In this document: positions 16,496-25,539 of the stretch, piece after piece
How the letters are laid out: every line of letters begins with the position of its first letter
Position numbering within the stretch: the first letter of the stretch is position 1
Assembly: GCF_026239655.1 (NCBI RefSeq)
Contig: NZ_JAPIVO010000007.1
Span: 372,001 to 436,000, forward strand
Source: Pedobacter sp. MR2016-24
GTDB taxonomy: Bacteria > Bacteroidota > Bacteroidia > Sphingobacteriales > Sphingobacteriaceae
Length of the DNA: 64,000 bases
Direction: 5' to 3'
Made by a program: the position numbers and the translations under genes
Notes under the pieces: model-generated
Databases searched by the model: none
Seen by the model: only the letters and a program-made list of their open reading frames with translations
Told to the model about the DNA's origin: nothing

Positions 16496-18283
16496 ATGAA
16501 GCACATACGTAATTTTTGCATAATTGCACATATTGACCACGGTAAGAGCACTTTAGCCGACCGTTTATTAGAATACACTAATACAATCACCCAGCGTGAG
16601 TCGCAAGCTCAGCTGCTGGATGACATGGATTTAGAGCGTGAGCGTGGTATTACCATCAAAAGTCACGCTATCCAGATGGATTACGAACAAGATGGTCAGA
16701 AATATATCTTTAACCTTATTGATACTCCGGGACACGTAGATTTCTCTTACGAAGTTTCCCGTTCTATCGCTGCCTGTGAAGGCGCATTACTGATTGTAGA
16801 TGCTTCACAAGGTATTCAGGCACAGACAATATCCAATCTTTATCTCGCTTTAGAGCATGATCTGGAAATCATTCCTATCCTCAATAAAATGGATTTGCCG
16901 GGTGCAATGCCTGAGGAAGTAAAAGATCAGATCATTGAACTAATCGGCTGTAAGAGAGAAGAAATTATTCCTGCATCTGGTAAAACCGGATTGGGTGTAC
17001 ATGATATCCTTCGGGCTATTGTAGAACGCGTTCCTGCACCTGTAGGAAATCCTGAAGGTGAGCTGCAAGCTTTGATCTTTGACTCTGTATTTGATTCTTT
17101 CCGTGGAATCGTAGCTTATTTCAAGGTACTAAACGGAGAAATCCGTAAAAAAGATAAAGTGAAATTTGTAGCTACCGGAAAAGAATATATTGCGGAGGAA
17201 GTAGGTACATTGAAACTTAAACAATCTCCTAAAGATGTCATCAAAACAGGTGATGTAGGTTATATCATATCCGGTATCAAAGAAGCCAGAGAAGTTAAAG
17301 TGGGTGATACAATCACACATAAAGACAGACCGAGTTTGGAGCCTATTAAAGGTTTTGAAGAGGTTAAACCGATGGTATTTGCCGGAATTTACCCGGTAGA
17401 CACAGATGAATTTGAGGATCTCAGAGAGGCAATGCACAAATTGCAGCTGAATGATGCTTCGATTGTTTTTGAGCCGGAATCTTCTGCCGCGCTTGGTTTT
17501 GGTTTCCGTTGCGGATTCCTGGGCATGCTGCACATGGAGATTATTCAGGAGCGTTTAGAGCGCGAGTTTGACATGACGGTAATCACTACTGTACCCAATG
17601 TGTCTTACCAGGCAATGTCAACCAAAGGCGAGCTGATCATCGTCAATAATCCTTCTGATCTTCCGGATCCAAGTAAAATGGAATATGTGGAGGAACCCTA
17701 CATTAAAGCAAACATCATTACTAAATCTGAGTTCGTCGGACCAGTAATGTCGCTTTGTATTCAGAAAAGAGGAATTATTGCTAACCAATCATATTTAACA
17801 TCTGACCGCGTTGAGCTGGTATTTGAGATGCCTATGGGTGAGATTGTATTTGATTTCTATGACCGGCTGAAAACAATTTCCAAAGGTTATGCTTCATTTG
17901 ACTACCATCAGATCGGTTACCGCAAATCTGACCTGGTAAGGCTGGATATTTTATTAAATGCAGAGCCAGTTGATGCACTTTCTTCCCTGATTCACCGCAG
18001 TAATTCATATGACTTCGGAAAAAGGATTTGCGAGAAATTAAGAGAATTGATTCCCCGCCAGCAGTTTGAGATTGTTATCCAGGCTTCTATAGGTGCAAAA
18101 ATTATTGCAAGGGAAACAGTTAAAGCTTTGCGTAAAGACGTTACTGCTAAATGTTATGGTGGTGATATTTCCCGTAAGCGTAAATTACTGGAAAAACAGA
18201 AAAAAGGAAAGAAACGCATGCGCCAGGTAGGTAATGTTGAAATTCCACAGACTGCTTTTATGGCAGTTTTAAAATTAGATTAG
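16496..18283 (+). CDS. lepA: Elongation factor 4 (LepA) GTPase
   Basis: The 595-aa length is typical. It has the G1 loop AHIDHGKSTL (about 9-18), G2 ERGITI, G3 DTPGHVDF (about 77-84) and G4 NKMD, then translation-factor domains II to IV and the LepA-specific C-terminal domain with RQVGNVEIPQTAFMAVLKL at the end. It acts on stalled or mis-translocated ribosomes. The gene follows cutC by 30 bp and precedes folD by 20 bp, with its own promoter box. Confidence 0.98.
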   Translation: MKHIRNFCIIAHIDHGKSTLADRLLEYTNTITQRESQAQLLDDMDLERERGITIKSHAIQMDYEQDGQKYIFNLIDTPGHVDFSYEVSRSIAACEGALLIVDASQGIQAQTISNLYLALEHDLEIIPILNKMDLPGAMPEEVKDQIIELIGCKREEIIPASGKTGLGVHDILRAIVERVPAPVGNPEGELQALIFDSVFDSFRGIVAYFKVLNGEIRKKDKVKFVATGKEYIAEEVGTLKLKQSPKDVIKTGDVGYIISGIKEAREVKVGDTITHKDRPSLEPIKGFEEVKPMVFAGIYPVDTDEFEDLREAMHKLQLNDASIVFEPESSAALGFGFRCGFLGMLHMEIIQERLEREFDMTVITTVPNVSYQAMSTKGELIIVNNPSDLPDPSKMEYVEEPYIKANIITKSEFVGPVMSLCIQKRGIIANQSYLTSDRVELVFEMPMGEIVFDFYDRLKTISKGYASFDYHQIGYRKSDLVRLDILLNAEPVDALSSLIHRSNSYDFGKRICEKLRELIPRQQFEIVIQASIGAKIIARETVKALRKDVTAKCYGGDISRKRKLLEKQKKGKKRMRQVGNVEIPQTAFMAVLKLD

Positions 18284-18303
18284 CAATAGATAATACAATT
18301 GAT

Positions 18304-19185
18304 ATGCAATTACTGGACGGAAAATTCGCATCAGAAAAAATAAAATTAGAGATCGCCGCTGAGGCTGCTGACTTTTTAGCATCAAGCGGTCGCAAACCAC
18401 ATTTACTCGCTATTTTAGTAGGAAATGATGGTGGCAGCGAAACTTATGTAGCCAGTAAAATGAAGAACTGCGAAAAGGTAGGCTTTCAGTCTTCCCTGAT
18501 CCGTTATGACGTTACGGTTACTGAAGATGAGTTATTGCAAAAAATAGCAGAGATCAATAGTGATGCCGGCGTTGACGGCATTATTGTACAACTTCCTTTG
18601 CCGAAACACATAGATCCGGAAAAAGTTACTGAAGCGATTGACTACCGGAAGGATGTTGATGGTTTCCACCCGGTAAATCTGGGCAGGATGATGCGTAACC
18701 TCCCTTGTTTTATTCCTGCTACGCCTTATGGGATTTTATTATTATTAAAGGCTTACGAGATCGATACCACTGGTAAACACTGCGTTGTAGTAGGCCGTAG
18801 TAACATAGTAGGCAGCCCGATGAGTATCCTGATGGCGCGGAATGCAAACCCTGGTAACTGTACAGTAACCCTGACGCACAGTAAAACAGCCAATCTGAAA
18901 GAGATTGCCCTTCAGGCAGACATTATTGTTGCAGCTATCGGTAAGAAAAACTTTGTAACGGCAGACATGGTTAAGCCAGGTGCAGTAATTATTGACGTGG
19001 GTATCAACAGGGAAACTTCCGAAACTACGAAATCCGGATATAAATTATATGGAGATGTAGATTTTGAAAACGTAGCACCATTGTCTTCCTGGATCACTCC
19101 TGTTCCGGGTGGAGTTGGATTGATGACGATCGTTGGCTTATTGAAAAACACTTTAGCCTCTGCGAAGAAAGAGATCTACGCCTAA
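18304..19185 (+). CDS. folD: Bifunctional methylenetetrahydrofolate dehydrogenase/cyclohydrolase FolD
   Basis: The 293-aa protein has both FolD signatures: ETYVASKMKNCEKVG (about 40-55, with the catalytic Tyr and Lys) and the NADP-binding GRSNIVGSPM (about 163-172), plus VDGIIVQLPLP and the C-terminal TPVPGGVG loop. It converts 5,10-methylene-THF to 10-formyl-THF in the cytosol. It ends the plus-strand run that began with the aminotransferase, and a hairpin terminator follows. Confidence 0.98.
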   Translation: MQLLDGKFASEKIKLEIAAEAADFLASSGRKPHLLAILVGNDGGSETYVASKMKNCEKVGFQSSLIRYDVTVTEDELLQKIAEINSDAGVDGIIVQLPLPKHIDPEKVTEAIDYRKDVDGFHPVNLGRMMRNLPCFIPATPYGILLLLKAYEIDTTGKHCVVVGRSNIVGSPMSILMARNANPGNCTVTLTHSKTANLKEIALQADIIVAAIGKKNFVTADMVKPGAVIIDVGINRETSETTKSGYKLYGDVDFENVAPLSSWITPVPGGVGLMTIVGLLKNTLASAKKEIYA

Positions 19186-19202
19186 TTTATTAAAACATAA
19201 TG

Positions 19203-19229
19203 AAGCCGGCAAAATTGTTTTGCCGGCTT
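19203..19229. terminator. Bidirectional terminator between folD and the Rieske gene
   Basis: A 12-bp perfect stem AAGCCGGCAAAA / TTTTGCCGGCTT (19203-19214 and 19218-19229) with a 3-nt loop is followed by a T-rich stretch on the plus strand. It lies between convergent genes. Confidence 0.88.
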
Positions 19230-19258
19230 TTTATTTTTAAGGTGTTTATTTTATGCGG

Positions 19259-19627
19259 TCAGAAATAGCTTTTACCGAAAAGGCGGCTAAACAGGCTTTG
19301 CTTAAAGCCTGCGTAAATACCATCTGACGTTTCACGCACTGCATAGAGTTCAATGTAGTCTCCCTGTCCCTCAGCTCCCCTCCCATCGTCAAGATGATAA
19401 GCATACCGGTGAACTGGACAGATAATCATTTTATCTTTACACCATCCCCCACTAAGCACCGCACCCGCATGGGGACAATAATTTTGTATCAGATGAAGCT
19501 GTCCTTCATGCCGGAGTAAACAGCGTTTTTTACCGCCTACCTGTACCTGCATCACAAAGTCACCCTCTGGCAGTTTTTCTTCGATTTTATACCACCGCAA
19601 ATTATCCTTAGTGCCTGCTTTATTCAT
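19259..19627 (-). CDS. Rieske [2Fe-2S] ferredoxin-like protein
   Basis: The 122-aa protein is a single Rieske domain. The cluster ligands are C51 and H53 (YCPHAG) and C70 and H73 (ICPVHRYAYHL), with the usual C-x-H and C-x2-H spacing. There is no transmembrane segment, so it resembles soluble Rieske ferredoxins of the NirD or dioxygenase-component type. No oxygenase or reductase partner is encoded next to it. The partner and the redox role are therefore unknown. Confidence 0.9.
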   Translation of the reverse strand: MNKAGTKDNLRWYKIEEKLPEGDFVMQVQVGGKKRCLLRHEGQLHLIQNYCPHAGAVLSGGWCKDKMIICPVHRYAYHLDDGRGAEGQGDYIELYAVRETSDGIYAGFKQSLFSRLFGKSYF

Positions 19628-19688
19628 AACTTGGTCATTTAAACCAATCGAATATACAGATATTCCCTTTTCCCGTTCATATTTTATT

Positions 19689-19696
19689 TAACTTTG
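19689..19696 (+). promoter_or_regulatory. TAnnTTTG -7 box before queE
   Basis: An exact TAACTTTG lies 11 bp before the queE ATG. I see no convincing -33 TTG at the right distance, so only the -7 element is claimed. Confidence 0.4.
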
Positions 19697-19707
19697 CCAA
19701 TTAATAT

Positions 19708-20331
19708 ATGGCACACAATATTCCCGCAGACGGCACATTGCTTCCTTTAATGGAAGAGTTTTACACGATACAAGGTGAAGGTTTTAACACAGGCAAAGCA
19801 GCTTATTTTATTCGGCTTGGAGGTTGTGATGTGGGTTGCCACTGGTGCGATGTGAAAGAAAGCTGGGACGCAGAACTTCACCCGTTAACACTTGCTGATG
19901 ATATTGCCGCAAAAGCGGATACTTTTCCAGGTAAAGCTGTTGTGATTACTGGTGGTGAGCCATTGATCTACAATATGGACTACCTGACAAAAAAGCTGCA
20001 TGAGAGGAATATACTCACCTTTATAGAAACGTCTGGTGCCTATCCATTGTCGGGCGACTGGGACTGGATCTGTCTTTCACCAAAAAAGTTTAAAGCGCCT
20101 CGTCCGGACATCACTCCTTTTGCTAATGAGCTGAAGGTAATCGTATTCAACAAAAGTGATTTTGAATGGGCGGAGAAATACGCAGAGACAGTTTCTCCTG
20201 CTTGTAAACTTTATCTGCAGCCGGAATGGTCTAAATCAAAAGAGATTACTCCAATGATTATTGATTATGTAATGGCCAACCCAAAATGGGAAATTTCATT
20301 GCAGACACATAAATATCTGAACATTCCTTAA
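19708..20331 (+). CDS. queE: 7-carboxy-7-deazaguanine synthase QueE (radical SAM)
   Basis: The 207-aa protein has a short substrate-binding start (MEEFYTIQGEGFNTGKAA) and a CxxxCxxC iron-sulphur motif, C40, C44 and C47 (GGCDVGCHWCDVK), followed by the VVITGGEPL block near 90. QueE converts 6-carboxytetrahydropterin to CDG on the way to preQ0 and queuosine. The CxxxCxxC spacing and the short length match the QueE subgroup rather than other radical SAM enzymes. It is monocistronic, with a strong terminator downstream. Confidence 0.95.
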   Translation: MAHNIPADGTLLPLMEEFYTIQGEGFNTGKAAYFIRLGGCDVGCHWCDVKESWDAELHPLTLADDIAAKADTFPGKAVVITGGEPLIYNMDYLTKKLHERNILTFIETSGAYPLSGDWDWICLSPKKFKAPRPDITPFANELKVIVFNKSDFEWAEKYAETVSPACKLYLQPEWSKSKEITPMIIDYVMANPKWEISLQTHKYLNIP

Positions 20332-20347
20332 TCGCCTGAGCGATCCC

Positions 20348-20370
20348 TTCAGGAGTAGTGAACTCCTGAA
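20348..20370 (+). other. Small hairpin after queE
   Basis: TTCAGGAGT (20348-20356) and ACTCCTGAA (20362-20370) form a 9-bp stem with a 5-nt loop, just upstream of the main terminator. Together they form tandem 3' hairpins on the queE transcript. No T-tract follows this one. Confidence 0.5.
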
Positions 20371-20374
20371 TAAT

Positions 20375-20439
20375 AGCTATACCTTATTCGGCCACCATTC
20401 TTTTGAACAAAACGTATGGTGGCCGAATAAGGTATAGCT
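20375..20439 (+). terminator. Strong queE terminator, 24-bp stem with T8
   Basis: The arms 20375-20398 and 20416-20439 are perfect reverse complements over 24 bp, with a 17-nt loop, and a run of T follows. This is longer than needed for intrinsic termination. It separates queE from the PorE-like gene, which must have its own promoter. Confidence 0.92.
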
Positions 20440-20492
20440 TTTTTTTATTAAGTTTATCCGGTCAGATTACCCTTCCCTTATAGCGGACAATT

Positions 20493-22388
20493 ATGAAAAA
20501 TATAGTTCTATTGTTTTTGTGTCTTTTCAGTTTTACGCTAACCAGCGCGCAGGAATCTACTAATAAAAAAGCGCAGCAGAATTTCGAATACGCTCAGCGC
20601 GCTCTGCAGGATAAGGATTATACTGCGGCTGTTAAATTTCTGGAAGATGCAGTTTCGGCCGATTCCCAATTTCAACTGGCCTATGTGCAGCTTGGTGATG
20701 TATATAGATACAAAAGAGAGTATGACCGTGCAAAACCATTTTATCTTAAGGCAATTGCTGTTACAACAGTGTCTGCGGATGCAAGAACATACTACTCGCT
20801 TGCGGATGTATTATTAAACACGGGCGACTATGCTGCTGCGAAATCCAACTTTATATTGTTTAAACAAAAATACAAGGGAAAAGACCAGGTTATTCTCGGA
20901 AGAGCTGATAAATATATAAAGGACTGTGACTATGCGGTACTCGCATTGAGCAAGCCAGAAAAATATATCCCCCTCAATTTGGGCGAAGCCATTAATACCA
21001 AAGACAGAGAATATTTTCCAGCCCTGACAGCTGATGGATCCAGTTTAATATTCAGCAGGACAGTGAACGGGAACGAAGACTTTTACATCTCTCAGCTGGT
21101 AAATAAAGCCTGGAAACCAGCTGTGCCGCTCAGCAAAAAAATCAATACTAAATTCAATGAAGGTGCGCAGTCTATTTCTCCTGACGGCATGTACCTCTTC
21201 TTCACCGGCTGTAACCGTGAAGATGGGATGGGAAGCTGTGATTTGTATGTGAGCCATAAAATTGGCAAAGAATGGGATACACCTTTTAACCTGGGTCCGG
21301 GAATAAATTCATCTTCATGGGATTCACAACCAGCAATTAGTCCGGATGGAAATACCTTATATTTTGTGAGTAACCGCCCTGGCGGATTGGGAGGTTATGA
21401 TATCTGGAAGACGGTATTGAGTACTGATGGAGACTGGAGTAAACCAGAAAATTTAGGTGCGGAAGTAAATACAGCATATGATGAGAATACACCATTTATG
21501 CATCCTGATGGAAAAACCTTGTATTTCTCTTCTAACGGATGGCCGGGAATGGGCAATATGGATATTTTCTTTACCCGCAGAGCTGATAGTGGAAAATGGG
21601 CTCAACCGGTAAATATCGGTTATCCCATCAACACATTTAATGAAGAGACAGGTTTAATTGTGACACCAGATGGAACGCAGGGTCTGTTCTCTTCCGTCCT
21701 GAAAGATGGTTTCGGGGACATGGATATTTATAGTTTCCTGATGCCTTCATCAGCCAAACCTTTACCTATTACTTATGTGAAGGGCATAGTGCGGGATGCT
21801 GTAACGCGTGAATTCCTGGAAGCGAAAGTCCAGGTGGTCAACCTAAAAACCAAAGAAAATAAGTTCAGTGATCATACCTCTCCCGAGACGGGGGAATTTC
21901 TGGCAGTAATGCCTATGGGCAGTACTTACTCCTTTAATGCCGTAGCTGACGGATATCTTTTTTATTCGGATAACTTTGAACTTAACAATGTGAAAAGTGA
22001 TCAGCCATACCTTCTGGAAATTAACCTGCAAAAGTTAAAGCCAGGTGCTAATGTAGTATTGAAAAACATCTTCTTTGATACCAATAAATTTGAACTGCTG
22101 CCCTCATCGGTTACAGAGCTAACCAGCCTTTTAGAGATGATGCAGAACAATGCTGCTGTCGCCATCGAAATTCAGGGACATACAGATAACGTTGGAAATA
22201 TAGCAGATAACCAGAAACTTTCGCTGCAAAGGGCGCAGGCAGTTTATACTTATTTAGCCGGCAATAAAATCAATGTGGATCGTTTAAGCTTCAAAGGATT
22301 TGGTTCTTCCAAACCAATTGCCCCAAATGCAACTGAAGCCGGTCGTAAGCAGAACCGCAGGACCTCATTTATAATTACCAGGATTTAA
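20493..22388 (+). CDS. PorE-like envelope protein: TPR, PD40 propeller, regulatory-like domain, OmpA domain
   Basis: The 631-aa protein has a signal peptide (cleavage near TSAQE), TPR repeats (about 24-135), five or so PD40/WD40-like beta-propeller repeats (about 150-420, with repeated SPDG and YFSSN/YFVSN motifs), a carboxypeptidase-regulatory-like domain (about 428-510) and an OmpA/MotB peptidoglycan-binding domain (about 515-631, with IEIQGHTDNVG and RAQAVYTYL). This domain order is that of PorE, the periplasmic type IX secretion component that links the machinery to peptidoglycan. Many Bacteroidota also carry paralogues outside the secretion system, so the T9SS role is an inference. No other por/gld genes occur in this window. 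Confidence 0.85.
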   Translation: MKNIVLLFLCLFSFTLTSAQESTNKKAQQNFEYAQRALQDKDYTAAVKFLEDAVSADSQFQLAYVQLGDVYRYKREYDRAKPFYLKAIAVTTVSADARTYYSLADVLLNTGDYAAAKSNFILFKQKYKGKDQVILGRADKYIKDCDYAVLALSKPEKYIPLNLGEAINTKDREYFPALTADGSSLIFSRTVNGNEDFYISQLVNKAWKPAVPLSKKINTKFNEGAQSISPDGMYLFFTGCNREDGMGSCDLYVSHKIGKEWDTPFNLGPGINSSSWDSQPAISPDGNTLYFVSNRPGGLGGYDIWKTVLSTDGDWSKPENLGAEVNTAYDENTPFMHPDGKTLYFSSNGWPGMGNMDIFFTRRADSGKWAQPVNIGYPINTFNEETGLIVTPDGTQGLFSSVLKDGFGDMDIYSFLMPSSAKPLPITYVKGIVRDAVTREFLEAKVQVVNLKTKENKFSDHTSPETGEFLAVMPMGSTYSFNAVADGYLFYSDNFELNNVKSDQPYLLEINLQKLKPGANVVLKNIFFDTNKFELLPSSVTELTSLLEMMQNNAAVAIEIQGHTDNVGNIADNQKLSLQRAQAVYTYLAGNKINVDRLSFKGFGSSKPIAPNATEAGRKQNRRTSFIITRI

Positions 22389-22426
22389 TAGAACAATAGT
22401 GTTTTAGCCGTTTAAAGATCCATAAA

Positions 22427-22453
22427 AAAAGCGGTGATTAAATCACCGCTTTT
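22427..22453. terminator. Bidirectional terminator overlapping the kdsA 3' end
   Basis: AAAAGCGGTGATT (22427-22439) and AATCACCGCTTTT (22441-22453) form a hairpin that uses the last four sense codons and the stop of kdsA. It is flanked by A- and T-runs on both strands, so it can end both the PorE-like gene and kdsA. Confidence 0.8.
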
Positions 22454-23253
22454 CTAACTCTTATCAGCTTTACCAGCAGATCCTCCAGCAAATCGAGGTG
22501 GAGCATGTTTGCACCATCAGATTTTGCATTAGCAGGATCAGGATGTGTTTCTATGAATAGCCCATCTGCGCCTACTGCAATTGCAGCTTTGGAGATGGTT
22601 TCAATCAGTTGTGGTTTACCACCGGTTACACCACTGCTTTGATTTGGCTGCTGAAGTGAATGTGTTACATCCATCACAACCGGCACACCGAATCCCTGCA
22701 TCTCTGGCAGACCTCTGTAGTCTACAATCAGGTCCTGATAACCGAATGTATTTCCGCGATCCGTCAGGATCACTTTATTGTTTCCGGCTTCCTGAACTTT
22801 TTCTACGGCAAACCGCATGGAACCGGCAGACAAAAACTGTCCCTTTTTAATGTTAACTACCTTACCTGTATTTGCCGCAGCAATCAGCAGGTCCGTCTGT
22901 CTGCATAAAAAAGCAGGAATCTGCAATACATCAACATAAGCTGCAGCCATGGCAGCTTCATCGCTTTCGTGAATGTCTGTTACTGTAGGAACGCCAAAAG
23001 TGTGACCAACCTTTTCCAATATTTTCAACGCTTTTTCATCTCCTATTCCAGTAAAAGAATCGCCTTTAGACCGATTTGCTTTTCGGTAAGAACCTTTAAA
23101 GATCAAAGGTATTTCCAGCTTATCTGTAATGGTGATAATCTTCTCTGCAATTCTCATCGCGATTTCTTCACCCTCTATAGCACAGGGACCAGCCATTAAA
23201 AAGAAATTACCCGATGTTGTATGTTTTAATTTATCTAGTTCGAAATTGATCAT
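22438..23253 (-). CDS. kdsA: 3-deoxy-8-phosphooctulonate (Kdo-8-P) synthase
   Basis: The 271-aa TIM-barrel enzyme shows GPCAIEGE (about 22-29), IFKGSYRKANRSKGDSF (about 52-68), DVTHSLQQPN and FIETHPDP near the C-terminus. It condenses arabinose-5-phosphate with PEP to make Kdo-8-phosphate for lipopolysaccharide. The arabinose-5-phosphate isomerase is encoded 2.3 kb away at 25540, on the other side of recQ. Translation ends inside a bidirectional terminator. Confidence 0.97.
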   Translation of the reverse strand: MINFELDKLKHTTSGNFFLMAGPCAIEGEEIAMRIAEKIITITDKLEIPLIFKGSYRKANRSKGDSFTGIGDEKALKILEKVGHTFGVPTVTDIHESDEAAMAAAYVDVLQIPAFLCRQTDLLIAAANTGKVVNIKKGQFLSAGSMRFAVEKVQEAGNNKVILTDRGNTFGYQDLIVDYRGLPEMQGFGVPVVMDVTHSLQQPNQSSGVTGGKPQLIETISKAAIAVGADGLFIETHPDPANAKSDGANMLHLDLLEDLLVKLIRVRKAVI

Positions 23254-23261
23254 TCTATATT

Positions 23262-25451
23262 TTAGTTTCCAAGTTCAGACATGAACTTGATTCTCATTAA
23301 TTGTATCTCTTCACGGGTATAATCGGTTTCTCCTAAATCTTTCAGTGCTTCATCAATAGAATCATTTTCTGCAGAGCGGAAGTAATCAAATACCTCATCC
23401 TGACGGTCATCATCTAACATTTCATCCACAAAATAATTCAGATTAAGCTTTGTTCCCGAATTTACGATTGCCTCAATTTCCTTCAGGATCTCAAAATAAG
23501 TGATCCCTTTTGATTTCGCAATGTCTTCCAGACCAATCTGCCTGTCTACATTCTGGATAATCGAAACCTTCAACTGCGATTTATTTGCCTGAGTTTTGAT
23601 AATCAGATCAATTGGTCGCTCTATATCGTTATCAGCCACATATTTCTTGATCAGCTCAATAAAAGGACCACCAAATTTAAGTGCTTTCCCATTACCTACA
23701 CCAGAAATCTGTTTCAGCTCATCCATAGCTATAGGATAGTGCGTGCACATCTCTTCCAGCGAAGGATCCTGAAAAACAACGAATGGAGGTACATTCTTCT
23801 GTTTAGCAATCTTCTTACGTAAATCTTTTAGCAGCAGCAGTAACTGGTTATCCAGTGTTCCTGAACCATGTTTCACATCGTCCTCATCATCATCGGCCGC
23901 GCTCTCAATAGGTTCATTAAGAATGAACTTCAGTGCATAGGAATTATCAATGTAATCGTTCCCGGAATTGGTTAAGCGCAGCAAGCCATAATTATCAATA
24001 TCTTTTGATAAAAAGTTATTGAGTACCGCCTGCCTGATCAGCGATTTCCAGAGGTTTTCTCCTTCAACCTTACCATGCCCGAATTCTGAAAGTTTACTAT
24101 GTTCATAAGCAATTGTCTGCGCGGTTTCCATACCCATCAGGATATTCAGGATATGTGTATCGTCAAACTTCTCCCCTATATTTCTAATCAGTGCTAGAAC
24201 AGTCTTCAGGTGCTCTTCTGCTTCAAATAATTTCTTAGGCTTTTTGCAATTGTCACACATACAATTACATCCTGTTTCATTGAAGTTTTCACCAAAATAA
24301 TGCAGGATCTGCTTCCTTCGGCAAACACCCGACTCCGCATAGTCTATTACCTCTTTCAGGATCTGCGTTCCGATTTCACGCTCGGCCACAGGCTTATCCT
24401 TCATGAACTTCGCTAACTTCTCAACATCTTTTTGCGCGTAAAAAGCTATACAAACACCTTCACCACCATCTCTTCCGGCTCTCCCGGTCTCCTGATAGTA
24501 ACCTTCCATACTTTTTGGGATATCGTGGTGAATTACAAATCTTACATCAGGTTTGTCAATTCCCATTCCAAAAGCAATAGTAGCAACAATAACTTCTACA
24601 TCTTCCATCAGGAATTTATCCTGCGTATCGGCCCTCACTTTCGGTTCCAGACCGGCATGATAAGGCAGCGCTTTGATCCCATTCAGATTCAATGCTTCTG
24701 CAACTTCTTCTACCTTTTTTCTGCTCAGGCAGTAAATGATGCCTGATTTACCCGTATTATACTTGATATACCTGATGATCTCTTTAAGCACGTCCCTTTT
24801 TGGACGGATCTCATAAAACAGGTTTGGCCTGTTAAATGAAGATTTATATAAAGTAGCATCAGACATTTGCAGGTTCTTAATGATATCCTGCTGAACTTTT
24901 GGCGTTGCAGTAGCCGTTAGGGCGATAATAGGTATGTCAGCGCCAAGACCACTGATCACCTGACGAATTTTACGGTACTCCGGACGGAAATCGTGCCCCC
25001 ATTCAGAGATACAGTGCGCCTCATCAACCGCTACAAAAGAAATATTTATGAGCTTCAGAAATTCAATATTGTCTGCTTTAGACAAAGACTCTGGTGCTAC
25101 ATATAATAATTTAGTCTGCCCGCTTAACAAATCACTCTTCACCTGGGTGATTTCGGATTTATTAAGGGAAGAATTCATAAAGTGTGCAATACTATCATTA
25201 CCGCCAAATGCACGCAGCTGATCAACCTGATTTTTCATCAGGGCAATCAGCGGAGAAATAACGATAGCTGTGCCCTCGTTCATCAATGCAGGTAGTTGAT
25301 AACATATGGATTTCCCTCCCCCTGTCGGCATAATTACGAAGGTGTTTTTACGCTCAAGAATATTAGTTATGATAGATTCCTGATCACCTTTAAAATTGTC
25401 AAACCCAAAAAAGGTTTGCAAGTTGTCAAACAACGACTTTTTCACGTCCAT
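23262..25451 (-). CDS. recQ: ATP-dependent DNA helicase RecQ
   Basis: From the ATG at 25451 the protein is 729 aa; an in-frame ATG at 25484 adds 11 residues (MKNSTEYFIHK) that do not look conserved. It has the Walker A motif MPTGGGKSICYQ (about 43), the DEAH box VAVDEAHCISEWGHDFRPEY (about 140), helicase motif VI GRAGRDG, a four-Cys zinc-binding region (CRR... CNCMCDNC), a winged-helix region and an HRDC domain near 520-600, then a Bacteroidota-type C-terminal extension. RecQ unwinds DNA 3' to 5' in repair and recombination. kdsA follows 8 bp after its stop, so the two may share a transcript. Confidence 0.95.
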   Translation of the reverse strand: MDVKKSLFDNLQTFFGFDNFKGDQESIITNILERKNTFVIMPTGGGKSICYQLPALMNEGTAIVISPLIALMKNQVDQLRAFGGNDSIAHFMNSSLNKSEITQVKSDLLSGQTKLLYVAPESLSKADNIEFLKLINISFVAVDEAHCISEWGHDFRPEYRKIRQVISGLGADIPIIALTATATPKVQQDIIKNLQMSDATLYKSSFNRPNLFYEIRPKRDVLKEIIRYIKYNTGKSGIIYCLSRKKVEEVAEALNLNGIKALPYHAGLEPKVRADTQDKFLMEDVEVIVATIAFGMGIDKPDVRFVIHHDIPKSMEGYYQETGRAGRDGGEGVCIAFYAQKDVEKLAKFMKDKPVAEREIGTQILKEVIDYAESGVCRRKQILHYFGENFNETGCNCMCDNCKKPKKLFEAEEHLKTVLALIRNIGEKFDDTHILNILMGMETAQTIAYEHSKLSEFGHGKVEGENLWKSLIRQAVLNNFLSKDIDNYGLLRLTNSGNDYIDNSYALKFILNEPIESAADDDEDDVKHGSGTLDNQLLLLLKDLRKKIAKQKNVPPFVVFQDPSLEEMCTHYPIAMDELKQISGVGNGKALKFGGPFIELIKKYVADNDIERPIDLIIKTQANKSQLKVSIIQNVDRQIGLEDIAKSKGITYFEILKEIEAIVNSGTKLNLNYFVDEMLDDDRQDEVFDYFRSAENDSIDEALKDLGETDYTREEIQLMRIKFMSELGN

Positions 25452-25495
25452 TTTGTGTATAAAATATTCAGTGCTATTTTTCATTCAAAATAACA

Positions 25496-25503
25496 TAATT
25501 TTG
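25496..25503 (+). promoter_or_regulatory. TAnnTTTG -7 box before kdsD
   Basis: An exact TAATTTTG lies 36 bp before the TTG start of kdsD, in the recQ/kdsD divergent gap. No clear -33 TTG is present at the right distance. Confidence 0.4.
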
Positions 25504-25539
25504 CATTAATTAAAGCATTAATATACTAAAAAATTCTCT

